A DNA stretch of 32,527 nt from JBFWYO01 sp050186335 (GTDB lineage: Bacteria > Pseudomonadota > Alphaproteobacteria > Bin65): assembly GCA_050186335.1 (NCBI GenBank), contig JBFWYO010000057.1:1-32527 (forward strand), read 5' to 3'. The notes below the pieces were generated by a model. The model was not told the DNA's origin and made no database searches. It was given only the letters and a program-made list of their open reading frames with translations. Of the stretch, positions 21,792-29,753 are shown piece after piece. Numbering within the stretch: the stretch's first letter is position 1; every line of letters starts with the position of its first letter. A program made the position numbers and the translations under genes.

Positions 21792-23135
21792 ATGTCCGCC
21801 AAAGCCGATCCCCGCGAGCTGCTGTCCGATTTGATCCGTCACGCGCGCACGCTCGGCGCCGATGCGGCCGATGCGCTGCTGGTCGAAGGGGCGGCGCTCT
21901 CGCACGCCCAGCGCATGGGCCGGATCGAGAAGCTCGAACGTCAGGAAAGCCAGGATCTCGGCCTGCGCGTGCTGATCGGCAAACGTCAGGCGATGGTTTC
22001 CGGCGCCGTGCTCGACCGTGCGACGCTGCACGCTTTGGCCGAACGCGCGGTCGCCATGGCGCGCGTGGTGCCCGAAGACGAGTTCTGCGGACTGGCCGAT
22101 CCGAGCCAGATCGCAACCTCGTTTCCGACCATCGATCTCGACGATCCGGTCGAACCGGCGTCCGAAACGCTGATCGCCCGCGCCAAGGCGGCGGAAGAAT
22201 CGGCGCTGGCCGTCAAGGGCATCACCAATTCCGAAGGCGCCGAGGCCTCGTGGGGCCGCAGCCGCGTGACGCTTGAGGCATCGAACGGGTTTTTCGGCAG
22301 CTATGCGCGTTCGAGCCAAAGCATCTCGGTATCGGTAATCGCCGGCGAAGGCACCGCGATGGAGCGCGATTACGACTGGCATTCCGCCGTGTACGGCGCC
22401 GATCTCGAAGATCCCGCAACGCTCGGCAGACGTGCGGCGGAGAAAGCCATCAAGCGCCTCAACCCGCGCCGGCCGAAAACCGCCAAGCTCCCGGTCGTTT
22501 ACGATCCGCGCGTGTCGAATTCCATGATCGGGCATTTTCTCGGCGCCATCAACGGCGCCGCGATCGCGCGCGGGACGTCTTTCCTGCGCGACCAGCTCGG
22601 CAAGGATGTGTTCGGCCAGCACGTATCGATCGTGGAAGACCCGCACCGTCAGCGCGGGCAGCGCTCCCGGCCGTTCGACGCCGAAGGCATCGCGACGCAA
22701 AAATACGACCTTGTTCGAAACGGCGCGCTGACCACGTGGCTGCTCGATCTGCGGTCGGCGCGTCAGCTGCAGCTGAAGTCCACCGGTCACGCCGGACGCG
22801 GCACCTCGGGTCCGCCCTCGCCATCGGCGAGCAACGTGTATCTCGCGGCCGGCAGCAAGACCCCGGCCGGGTTGATCGGCGAGATCGAGCAGGGGATCTA
22901 CGTCACGGAACTTATCGGCTTCGGCGTCAACGGCATCACCGGCGATTATTCGCGCGGCGCCGGCGGCTTCTGGATCGAGAAGGGCCAGCTGACCCATCCG
23001 ATCAACGAAATCACCGTGGCCGGCAATCTCAAGGACATGTTCAAGGCGCTGACGCCGGCCAACGATCTGAATTTCCGCTATGGCACCGACGCGCCCACGC
23101 TGCGCATCGACGGGATGACGATTGCGGGCGCGTAA
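21792..23135 (+). CDS. pmbA: PmbA/TldE, partner subunit of the TldD protease
   Basis: This 447-residue member of the TldD/PmbA family lacks the HExxxH zinc motif, as PmbA (TldE) does. It has SQDLGLRVLIGKRQA (about 53-67), VIAGEGTAMERDYDWHS, GINGAA-type GHFLGAINGAAIARGTSFL, and the C-terminal GFGVNGITGDYSRGAGGFWIE and HPINEITVAGNL. With TldD it forms a heterodimer that trims leader or unfolded peptides (microcin B17 maturation in E. coli). ATG 21792 gives the usual length. An in-frame GTG at 21720 would add 24 residues without similarity. It converges with the lipid-kinase gene with six bases between stops. tldD is 3.8 kb further on, on the other strand. Confidence 0.93.
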   Translation: MSAKADPRELLSDLIRHARTLGADAADALLVEGAALSHAQRMGRIEKLERQESQDLGLRVLIGKRQAMVSGAVLDRATLHALAERAVAMARVVPEDEFCGLADPSQIATSFPTIDLDDPVEPASETLIARAKAAEESALAVKGITNSEGAEASWGRSRVTLEASNGFFGSYARSSQSISVSVIAGEGTAMERDYDWHSAVYGADLEDPATLGRRAAEKAIKRLNPRRPKTAKLPVVYDPRVSNSMIGHFLGAINGAAIARGTSFLRDQLGKDVFGQHVSIVEDPHRQRGQRSRPFDAEGIATQKYDLVRNGALTTWLLDLRSARQLQLKSTGHAGRGTSGPPSPSASNVYLAAGSKTPAGLIGEIEQGIYVTELIGFGVNGITGDYSRGAGGFWIEKGQLTHPINEITVAGNLKDMFKALTPANDLNFRYGTDAPTLRIDGMTIAGA

Positions 23136-23141
23136 ATCTTC

Positions 23142-24038
23142 TCAGGGCATCAGTACGCGCAACGCTGCCGGCACGCATTCGACCGTCACCGGCAGCCGCC
23201 CGGCGATCTCGCCGTCGGCCTGGAGCGGCTCGCTCGATGGCCCGCGTAAAGTGACCTGCGCCGCCGCAATGATTTTCACGTCGGATCGATCGGGCAGGCG
23301 CCCAGCGAACAGCGCGATTCCGTACCCGAGCATTGCCCAGCGCGTGCCGCCCACCATCAGCACGACGTGAAGTTTGTCGTCGTCCCAACGCGCGTCTGGG
23401 GCAATCGTGTAGGGTCCCGCATGGAACTTCTGGTTCGCCACGATGATCCAGTGCGCGCGATGCGCGACGCCATCGATGTCCGCCTCGTATACGATCGGCC
23501 GGAAATGCAGAAACTGGCGCCACGTTTCCCAGGCATAGGCAAACCGGCCGGTCAGGCGCTTGAGGCGCAGATTCAAATGCTCGACCACGCGCGCGTCCGG
23601 GCCGCAGCTGATCATCAGCGCGAAGTACCGGTCGCCGAAGCGGCCTAACTTGATCGGGGTGGGCGAAGCGGTGGCGATTGTCTCGGCGATCCGTTCGGCG
23701 CGGCGCCGCAGGCCGACGGATGCGGCGAAGATGTTCGCCGTGCCGAGCGGAACGACCCCGAACGGCATCGTGCTGCCGACCAATCCGTTGATCGTCTCGT
23801 AGATCGTGCCGTCGCCGCCGGCGGCGATCACGGCGTCGAAGCGTTCCGTCGTCGCGGCGCGCGCGAGCTCGGTGGCGTGACCGGCGCGTTCGGTCGTCCG
23901 CAGCGTCACGACCACGTTTCGTCTGCCCAGGGCGACCAAAGTGGCATCGAACAGCGCGCGTCGCCGCCTTCCGGCGGTAGGGTTCAGGAGGATCAGCACG
24001 TGGCGCGCCCGCGCGATCCCTTCTTGTCGTTCCGTCAT
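23142..24038 (-). CDS. Diacylglycerol-kinase-family lipid kinase
   Basis: 298 residues from ATG 24038. A longer frame to 24104 adds 22 residues with no family similarity. The DAGK catalytic domain shows LILLNPTAGRRRR (15-27), the nucleotide loop AAGGDGTIYETING (72-85) and VPLGTANIFAASVG (96-109). The C-terminal domain has LQADGEIAGRLPVTVE. Relatives (YegS, DgkB, BmrU) phosphorylate diacylglycerol or similar lipids at the membrane. It is divergent from plcP-agt, which are predicted to make and use diacylglycerol. A role in returning diacylglycerol to phosphatidate fits, but the substrate is not proven by sequence. Confidence 0.88.
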   Translation of the reverse strand: MTERQEGIARARHVLILLNPTAGRRRRALFDATLVALGRRNVVVTLRTTERAGHATELARAATTERFDAVIAAGGDGTIYETINGLVGSTMPFGVVPLGTANIFAASVGLRRRAERIAETIATASPTPIKLGRFGDRYFALMISCGPDARVVEHLNLRLKRLTGRFAYAWETWRQFLHFRPIVYEADIDGVAHRAHWIIVANQKFHAGPYTIAPDARWDDDKLHVVLMVGGTRWAMLGYGIALFAGRLPDRSDVKIIAAAQVTLRGPSSEPLQADGEIAGRLPVTVECVPAALRVLMP

Positions 24039-24097
24039 GGCGCTTTCATACGCCGCACAATGCCCGCGCGCACGCGATTTCGCCGATTTGCCGCGCA

Positions 24098-24128
24098 GTT
24101 TCATCCAACTGTCACGGATCCGTAAAAT
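24098..24128 (+). promoter_or_regulatory. Putative Pho box and -10 for plcP-agt
   Basis: GTTTCATCCAACTGTCAC (24098-24115) fits the PhoB half-site pair CTGTCAT-N4-CTGTCAT with five and six of seven matches and the right 11-base period. TAAAAT (24123-24128) lies seven bases further on and matches five of six -10 positions. Two weaker half-sites continue the 11-base period at 24120 and 24131. Reading rightward, the predicted start of transcription is about 24135, some 137 bases before plcP. Phosphate-starvation control is what is known for plcP-agt in other alphaproteobacteria. Confidence 0.6.
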
Positions 24129-24271
24129 CTGTGCAATGGCTCTAAGTTAAAGAGATTCCAGGGAAAACAGGCGTTCCTTCGGGGTCCATTGACAGCGCGA
24201 CAACCCAGCGAAGCGAGGCGCCGCCATGCTCGCGTGTGCGTCCCGGACGGCGGAACGGGAAACGGCGCGCC

Positions 24272-25123
24272 ATGACGGTGATGACCGATCCGGGCAAGCT
24301 CGACCCGTCCGCGCGCGTCCGTCGCTACCGCGCCATCTGGATTTCAGACGTGCATCTCGGCACGCGCGGTTGCAAGGCTGAATTCCTGCTGGACTTCCTG
24401 CGCGCGACCGAATCGGATTTCCTCTATCTCGTCGGCGACATGATCGACGGCTGGCGTCTGAAGCGCCACTGGTACTGGCCACAGGCCCACAACGACGTGG
24501 TGCAGAAGATCCTGCGCAAGGCGCGCAAGGGCACGACCGTCGTCTACCTGCCCGGCAATCACGACGAAGTGGCTCGGCAATTCCTGCATTTGAAGATCGG
24601 CGAAATCACCGTGGCCCCGGAGGCGATTCACGAGGCCGCGGACGGCAAGCGCTATCTCGTGCTGCACGGCGATCAATTCGACGCCGTGGTGCGCTATGCC
24701 AAGTGGCTGGCGTTCCTCGGCGACCGCGCCTATGCCGCGGCGCTGGTCGGCAATCATTGGGTCAATCTCGCGCGCCGCGCGCTCAACCTGCCGTATTGGT
24801 CGCTGTCGGCGTATCTCAAGCGCAAGGTCAAAAACGCGGTCGAATATATCGGACGGTTCGAGGCGGCTGTCGCACGCGAAGCGAACCGGCGCGGCGTCGA
24901 CGGCGTTGTCTGCGGGCACATCCATCACGCCGAAATCCGCGCGATCGAAGGCGTGACCTACTGCAACGACGGCGATTGGGTCGAAAGCTGCACCGCGCTG
25001 GTCGAGGAGTTCGACGGCACGTTGCGCATCCTGTACTGGGTCGCCGATCCCGCCGCGTTCATCGCCAGGCCGAAACGCGCCCGCACGGTCGCGCACACCC
25101 GCGATCCCGTCGAGGCCGATTGA
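24272..25123 (+). CDS. plcP: PlcP-type phospholipase C (calcineurin-like phosphoesterase)
   Basis: This 283-residue metallophosphoesterase has all metal ligands: SDVHLG (D26, H28), GDMIDGW (D56), GNHDE (N96, H97, D98), HGDQFD (H132) and GHIHHAE (H216, H218). WYWPQAHNDVVQKILRKARK and DGDWVESCTALVEEFDGT agree with PlcP of Sinorhizobium as I recall it. PlcP releases diacylglycerol from phosphatidylcholine and related lipids during phosphate starvation. Generic annotation would be UDP-2,3-diacylglucosamine diphosphatase (LpxH-like). PlcP is preferred because of the downstream agt-like gene, the Pho box and the lipid-kinase neighbour. ATG 24272 is chosen as first in-frame ATG, and Met4 (24281) is an alternative. 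Its stop overlaps the next ATG (TGATG). Confidence 0.82.
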   Translation: MTVMTDPGKLDPSARVRRYRAIWISDVHLGTRGCKAEFLLDFLRATESDFLYLVGDMIDGWRLKRHWYWPQAHNDVVQKILRKARKGTTVVYLPGNHDEVARQFLHLKIGEITVAPEAIHEAADGKRYLVLHGDQFDAVVRYAKWLAFLGDRAYAAALVGNHWVNLARRALNLPYWSLSAYLKRKVKNAVEYIGRFEAAVAREANRRGVDGVVCGHIHHAEIRAIEGVTYCNDGDWVESCTALVEEFDGTLRILYWVADPAAFIARPKRARTVAHTRDPVEAD

Positions 25124-26172
25124 TGCGTATCCTGCTCGCGACCGATGCATGGTTTCCGCAGGTCAACGGCGTGGTGCGCACGCTCGATACGGTGCGTCGC
25201 GAACTGCTTGCCCTGGGACACGACGTGTTGGTCGTCGCGCCCGACCGCTTCAAGACGATTCCGTGCCCATCCTACCCGGAGATCCGCCTCGCCTTCGGCG
25301 TGCTGCCGCGGCTGCGCAAGTTGATCGCCGAGTTCCAGCCCGAAGCGGTCCATATCGCGACCGAAGGTCCGATCGGCTGGGCCGTGCGGCGGTTCTGCCT
25401 GCGCCGGGGTTGGCCGTTCACCACCGCGTTCCACACCAAGTTTCCCGAATATGTCCATGCGCGCTGGCGCGTACCGGTCGGTTGGAGCTACGCGCTGATG
25501 CGCCGGTTCCACCGCCCGTCGTCCGGCATCATGGTGGCGACCGAATCGCTGGCCAAAGAGTTGAGCGCGCGCGGGTTCGAGAATATCCGCGCCTGGACGC
25601 GCGGCGTCGATACCGAGTTGTTCCGTCCGCGCGCCAAGGGTTGGCTCGGGGCCGATCGACCGATCTTCATGTTCGTCGGCCGCGTGGCGGTCGAGAAGAA
25701 CATCGAGGCATTCTTGGCGCTCGATCTGCCGGGCACCAAGTTCGTCGTCGGCGACGGGCCGCAGCTGGAGTCGTTGCGCGCAAAGTACCGCGCGGTGCGG
25801 TTCACCGGCTATCGCCAAGGCGAGGAACTTGCCGCCACCCTGGCCGAGGCGGACGTGTTCGTGTTCCCCAGCCTGACCGATACGTTCGGACTGGTCCTGT
25901 TGGAAGCGCTCGCCTCGGGCGTGCCGGTCGCGGCGTTTCCGGTCACCGGGCCGATCGATGTCGTGCTCGACGGCAAGGTCGGCGCGCTCGATACCGATCT
26001 GCGTCGCGCCGCGCTCGAAGCGCTGCAGAAATCGCCGGACGCCTGCCGCGCCTATGCGCTCGGCTATTCGTGGCGGCGCTGCGCGGAGATATTTCTTGGG
26101 CACCTGCGGCCGTTTGGCCAGCCGGCAACCGATCACCAGCGCAAGATCAGCGCGCCGTCCTTCACTTCATAG
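25123..26172 (+). CDS. agt: Agt-type diacylglycerol glycosyltransferase (GT4)
   Basis: This 349-residue GT-B enzyme opens with MRILLATDAWFPQVNGVVRTL, then TIPCPSYPEIRLA (45-57), VHIATEGPIGWAVRR (76-90) and TTAFHTKFPEYV (100-111). It has a donor-site segment PSLTDTFGLVLLEALASGVPV in which Asp replaces the first Glu of the EX7E motif. This pattern fits the GT4 enzymes (Agrobacterium Atu2297, marine Agt) that add glucose, galactose or glucuronate to diacylglycerol, replacing phospholipids under phosphate limitation. The start overlaps the plcP stop by one base, so the pair is translationally coupled: PlcP supplies diacylglycerol and Agt glycosylates it. The last 40 bases overlap the 3' end of the opposite-strand protease gene. 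The sugar is unknown. Confidence 0.83.
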   Translation: MRILLATDAWFPQVNGVVRTLDTVRRELLALGHDVLVVAPDRFKTIPCPSYPEIRLAFGVLPRLRKLIAEFQPEAVHIATEGPIGWAVRRFCLRRGWPFTTAFHTKFPEYVHARWRVPVGWSYALMRRFHRPSSGIMVATESLAKELSARGFENIRAWTRGVDTELFRPRAKGWLGADRPIFMFVGRVAVEKNIEAFLALDLPGTKFVVGDGPQLESLRAKYRAVRFTGYRQGEELAATLAEADVFVFPSLTDTFGLVLLEALASGVPVAAFPVTGPIDVVLDGKVGALDTDLRRAALEALQKSPDACRAYALGYSWRRCAEIFLGHLRPFGQPATDHQRKISAPSFTS

Positions 26173-26900
26173 CTGCGGAACTGGCGCAGTCCGCTCAGCC
26201 CGAACAGCGAAAGATCGTCTTCCCGCTTGCCGCTGCTGACGTGCGCGCGCACGTCGTCGAGCGTCACCGGTCCGATCCGCATTTGGGGGATCGTGACCGC
26301 CGCGGCCGTGGTCCGGCCGTTGGCGGTGCTGACCACGCGGTCGTAGGTCAACTGGTCCGGCTTCAGGCCGATCCGTTCGGCATCGCCGCGCGAAAGACTG
26401 ACGAAGGTGGCGCCGGTGTCGACCATCAGCCGCAGCGCCCTGCCGTTCACTTCCGCGCGCAGGTAGAAGTGCCCGTCCTGCGACGCGCGCACCGTCATCT
26501 CGCGATCGCCGGTCGCGCGCACCGTCGACGGGTCGAGTTCGCCGATCACGCGGTTCTTGACGAAGCCGAGCTCGTCGCGAAACGAGTAGCCGACCAGCAG
26601 CACCACGCCCAGGCCGATCCAGATCGCCGCCGCCTTTACGACCTTGCCGGCGCCGCCCCAGTCGCGTTGGCGCAGCACGATGGCGGCGACGACCGCGGCG
26701 AGGCCGGTCGCCGAGGCCATTTCGGCATTGGACAGATTGGCGCTCGGCAGCGCGTTGAGCACGAAGAACACCACCGCGCCGAGCACCAGCGCCGGCACCA
26801 GCCAGCGCAGCACGCGACCGAAGCCACCCGGTCGCGGACCGCCCGGCGGCGGCGCCCGGTCCGGCGAATTGCGACGCGGATCGAAGTGCGGTGTCGGCAT
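26133..26900 (-). CDS. Membrane-anchored retropepsin-like aspartic protease
   Basis: This 255-residue protein has a proline-rich cytoplasmic start and three membrane segments (about 30-50, 63-77, 90-107). The soluble C-terminal domain carries the aspartic-protease signature LMVDTGATFVSLS (D161-T-G). It belongs to the clan AA single-domain proteases annotated in alphaproteobacteria (TIGR02281 type), which would dimerise to form the active site like retropepsins. The usual C-terminal GxxFL segment reads LFGLSGLRQFRSYEV. The substrate is unknown. It lies 13 bp after tldD on the same strand and is probably co-transcribed with it, forming a proteolysis unit. It converges with agt with a 40-bp overlap. 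Confidence 0.87.
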   Translation of the reverse strand: MPTPHFDPRRNSPDRAPPPGGPRPGGFGRVLRWLVPALVLGAVVFFVLNALPSANLSNAEMASATGLAAVVAAIVLRQRDWGGAGKVVKAAAIWIGLGVVLLVGYSFRDELGFVKNRVIGELDPSTVRATGDREMTVRASQDGHFYLRAEVNGRALRLMVDTGATFVSLSRGDAERIGLKPDQLTYDRVVSTANGRTTAAAVTIPQMRIGPVTLDDVRAHVSSGKREDDLSLFGLSGLRQFRSYEVKDGALILRW

Positions 26901-26913
26901 GGCGCTTGCGTCG

Positions 26914-28347
26914 TTACGCCTCGGTGCCGCCGACCGTGATCTGGTCGATCAGCAGCGTCGGCTGGCCGACGCCGACCGGGACGCCCTGGCCGTCCTTGCC
27001 GCAGGTGCCGACGCCCGGATCGAGCGCCATGTCGTTGCCGATCATCTTGACCTTGGTCAGCACGTCTGGCCCGTTGCCGATCAGCGTGGCGCCCTTGACC
27101 GGCTTGCCGATCCTGCCGTTCTCGATGCGGTAGGCCTCGGTGCAGGTGAACGTGAACTTGCCGTTGGTGATGTCGACCTGGCCGCCGCCGAAATTGACCG
27201 CATAGAGCCCGTTCTTGACCGAGGCGAGAATTTCCTTCGGCTCGTGCCGGCCGCCCAGCATGACGGTATTCGTCATGCGCGGCATTGGATGATAGGCGTA
27301 GCCCTGGCGCCGCCCGTTGCCGGTCGGGCGCATGTTCATCAGGCGCGCATTCAGGCGATCCTGGATATAGCCGACCAGAATGCCGTCTTCGATCAAGACC
27401 GTGCGCGAGGAGGGCGTGCCTTCGTCGTCGACCGTCAGCGAGCCGCGCCGGTCCGGCATGGTGCCGTCGTCTATCACGGTCACGCCGGGTGCGGCCACGC
27501 GCTGGCCCATCAGGCCGGCGAACGCCGAGGTTTTCTTGCGGTTGAAGTCGCCTTCCAGCCCGTGGCCGATCGCTTCATGCAGCAGAATGCCCGGCCAGCC
27601 GGGCCCCAAGACCACCGGCATCTCGCCGGCCGGGGCAGGGGAGGCGTTCAGGTTGACGAGCGCCTGGCGCATCGCTTCTTCGACTTGTGCCTGCCACTTG
27701 TCCGGCTGAATCCAGGCGTCATAAGCGGCGCGACCGCCGACGCCGGCGCTGCCGCTTTCCATGCGACCGTTCTCCTCGACCACGACCGATACATTGAGCC
27801 GCACCAGCGGGCGGATGTCGGCGGCACGTTCGCCGCCGGCGCGGATGATCTGCACCGCACGCCACTCGCCGGACAGCGAGGCCGACACTTGGCGCACGCG
27901 CTTGTCGAGTCCGCGGGCATAGGCGTCCATGTCGGCCAGCAGCTTGACCTTGGCGGTGAACGGCGTCTCGGCCAGGGGATTGGCATCGGTATAGAGCATC
28001 CGGTTGGTGCCCGGCGGCGCCAACGCCAGCTCGCCCGTGTGCCCCGCGCTGATCGCCTTGACCGTCTGCGCCGCACGCTTGATCGCCTCCTCCGACAGCA
28101 CGGAAGCATGGGCAAAGCCGGTCGCTTCGCCGGCGATGGCGCGCAGGCCGAAGCCCTGGCTCTGGTCGTAACTGGCGCTCTTCAGCTTGCCGTCATCGAA
28201 CACCAGGCCTTCGGACTGGCTGTATTCGAGGAACAGCTCGCCATCGTCCGAGCCATTCAAGGCGTCGCCGACCAGCCGCTCGACGCGTTGGCGGTCCAGG
28301 TCGGCACGGTTGAAGAACAGGTCGTCGGTTGCGGCGAGATGGCTCAT
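26914..28347 (-). CDS. tldD: Metalloprotease TldD
   Basis: This 477-residue catalytic subunit of the TldD-TldE(PmbA) protease has zinc motif HEAIGH (H257, E258, H262) in GPGWPGILLHEAIGHGLEGDF. A C-terminal CTEAYRIENG and GVGTCGKDGQGVPVGVGQP supply the conserved cysteine region. From the known structure, substrate peptides are threaded into the heterodimer cavity and cut there. ATG 28347 gives the family length, and AAAGG lies about nine bases upstream. The open frame continues to 28488 but with unrelated sequence. Its partner pmbA is at 21792. It is divergent from the cox operon and followed by the retropepsin-like gene. Confidence 0.95.
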   Translation of the reverse strand: MSHLAATDDLFFNRADLDRQRVERLVGDALNGSDDGELFLEYSQSEGLVFDDGKLKSASYDQSQGFGLRAIAGEATGFAHASVLSEEAIKRAAQTVKAISAGHTGELALAPPGTNRMLYTDANPLAETPFTAKVKLLADMDAYARGLDKRVRQVSASLSGEWRAVQIIRAGGERAADIRPLVRLNVSVVVEENGRMESGSAGVGGRAAYDAWIQPDKWQAQVEEAMRQALVNLNASPAPAGEMPVVLGPGWPGILLHEAIGHGLEGDFNRKKTSAFAGLMGQRVAAPGVTVIDDGTMPDRRGSLTVDDEGTPSSRTVLIEDGILVGYIQDRLNARLMNMRPTGNGRRQGYAYHPMPRMTNTVMLGGRHEPKEILASVKNGLYAVNFGGGQVDITNGKFTFTCTEAYRIENGRIGKPVKGATLIGNGPDVLTKVKMIGNDMALDPGVGTCGKDGQGVPVGVGQPTLLIDQITVGGTEA

Positions 28348-28747
28348 GAAAAACCTTTGGACCGGGCAATGGCGGCACGCTGCCGCGCGGGGGACGATGG
28401 GGAGTTTCGGGACGTCACGGTGAAATATAGGCAGCTTGCAGCGAAATTGCAGCGTCCGCGCCGCGCGGCGCGGCCACGGACCGACCATGCCGGGGCTATG
28501 GCGGCGGCAATTTTCACGCCCGACCGGGCGCGCGGCCGAATCGGCGCGAACCCCTTATTTTTGGCGGTTTTCCGCCATTTATGCGACAGTAAGTCGCACA
28601 CTCTCCGCTGGTCATTCGGGGGGCCGGGAAATACCCTCTCCGGCACATCGAAAGGCCCGCTCCAGGGCCTGTCCGCGCTCGAAAAAAAGCGTCGCTCCGC
28701 GGCGTTTCCTGCGGGTTGCGGATGGTAGGGGAGGGTCTCCGATCGAC
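28348..28747. promoter_or_regulatory. tldD / cox divergent region with three perfect hairpins
   Basis: These 400 bp have no supportable gene. They hold three perfect stem-loops: GGCGG-TTTT-CCGCC (28563-28576), TGCGAC-AGTAA-GTCGCA (28582-28598) and AGGCCC-GCTCCA-GGGCCT (28653-28670). None is followed by a T-run on either strand, so they are not simple terminators. The region must hold promoters for tldD (leftward) and the cox operon (rightward). The stems could be operators or a folded 5' leader of the cox mRNA. Confidence 0.55.
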
Positions 28748-29704
28748 ATGGCGCCAATTTACGGGATCGTGGGGATGTTGTTGAAAAGGATGCGCGCGTT
28801 GTGCGCCGTGCTGGCGAGCGCCATGGGCGCTCTCGGGTTTACGCTGACAAGTTCGGCGCTGGCGGCTCAGCCGGAGGATTGGCGGCTTGGTTTCCAGGAT
28901 TCGGTGACGCCGCTCGGCGACGAAATTCACAGCTTCCACAATCTGCTGCTGATCATCATCACCGTCATTACGCTGTTCGTGATGGTGCTGCTGGCCTGGG
29001 TGATGATCCGCTATCGCGAAAAGCGCAACCCGGTGCCGTCCAAGACCACGCACAACACGGTGGTCGAAGTGTTGTGGACTGTGGTGCCGATCCTGATTCT
29101 GGCGCTAATCGCTATCCCATCGTTTCGGTTGCTCTACAAGGTCGATCGCGCGCCGGCCGATCAGGCCTGCCTGGATCAACGCAAAAAAGACCGCACGGTC
29201 AAGTGCGAGCCCAAGGTCGATCTAACGATCAAGGCCAAAGGCCTGCAGTGGTACTGGGCCTACGAGTATCCGGACAACGGCAATTTCCAGTTCGAGAGCC
29301 GGCTGGTCTGCCGGTCCGCCAAGGAATGTGCGGATAAGGCCAAGGATTTCGGCGGCAAGGTGCCGTTGCGCCTGCTCGATGTCGACAATCAAGTGGTCGT
29401 GCCGGTGGGCGCGAACGTGCGCGTCATCGTCATCGGCATGGACGTGATCCACGCCTGGACCGTGCCGGCGTTCGGCGTCAAGGTCGACGCCAATCCGGGC
29501 CGCGCGAACGAAGTGTGGTTCCGCGCCCTGAAGGAAGGCACGTACTACGGTCAGTGTTCCGAACTGTGCGGGGCCGACCACGCCTTCATGCCGATCGCCG
29601 TCAAAGTCGTCTCCCAGGACGCCTTCAAGGCCTGGCTCGAAGAGGCGAACAAGAAATTCGACAAGGTCGAAAAGCCCCGCGCCGAAGTCAAACCGGCGAA
29701 GTAA
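28748..29704 (+). CDS. coxB: Cytochrome c oxidase subunit II
   Basis: 318 residues from ATG 28748, with in-frame ATGs at 28775 and 28790 as alternative starts. A signal peptide (cleavage near ALAA|QP, residue 40) is followed by two membrane helices (about 65-87, 105-125) and a periplasmic cupredoxin domain. The CuA ligands are H235 in VIHAWTVPAFG and C270, E272, C274, H278 and M281 in YYGQCSELCGADHAFMP. QWYWAYEYPDNG (167-178) is the electron-entry region. It takes electrons from cytochrome c and passes them to subunit I. Two insertions carry extra cysteines (C141/C153 and C188/C194) that are absent from the usual alphaproteobacterial protein. It is the first gene of the oxidase operon. Confidence 0.96.
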   Translation: MAPIYGIVGMLLKRMRALCAVLASAMGALGFTLTSSALAAQPEDWRLGFQDSVTPLGDEIHSFHNLLLIIITVITLFVMVLLAWVMIRYREKRNPVPSKTTHNTVVEVLWTVVPILILALIAIPSFRLLYKVDRAPADQACLDQRKKDRTVKCEPKVDLTIKAKGLQWYWAYEYPDNGNFQFESRLVCRSAKECADKAKDFGGKVPLRLLDVDNQVVVPVGANVRVIVIGMDVIHAWTVPAFGVKVDANPGRANEVWFRALKEGTYYGQCSELCGADHAFMPIAVKVVSQDAFKAWLEEANKKFDKVEKPRAEVKPAK

Positions 29705-29753
29705 TCGCGCGCATGCGAAGCGAACAAGTTTCGTTGCTCTGAAAGGACGGAAT

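Noticed and set aside
20988..22997. A 669-codon minus-strand open frame across thrC and pmbA
   Set aside because: It runs through two conserved plus-strand genes and an intergenic repeat; composition is that of an antisense shadow.
24272..25123. LpxH, UDP-2,3-diacylglucosamine diphosphatase of lipid A synthesis
   Set aside because: The superfamily matches, but the one-base overlap with an Agt-like transferase, the Pho box and the sequence around WYWPQAHNDVVQK favour PlcP. It is not fully excluded.
28344..28757. A 137-codon minus-strand frame in the cox leader
   Set aside because: No family resemblance, no ribosome binding site and a composition of scattered Arg/Pro/Ala; its end also overlaps the tldD start.
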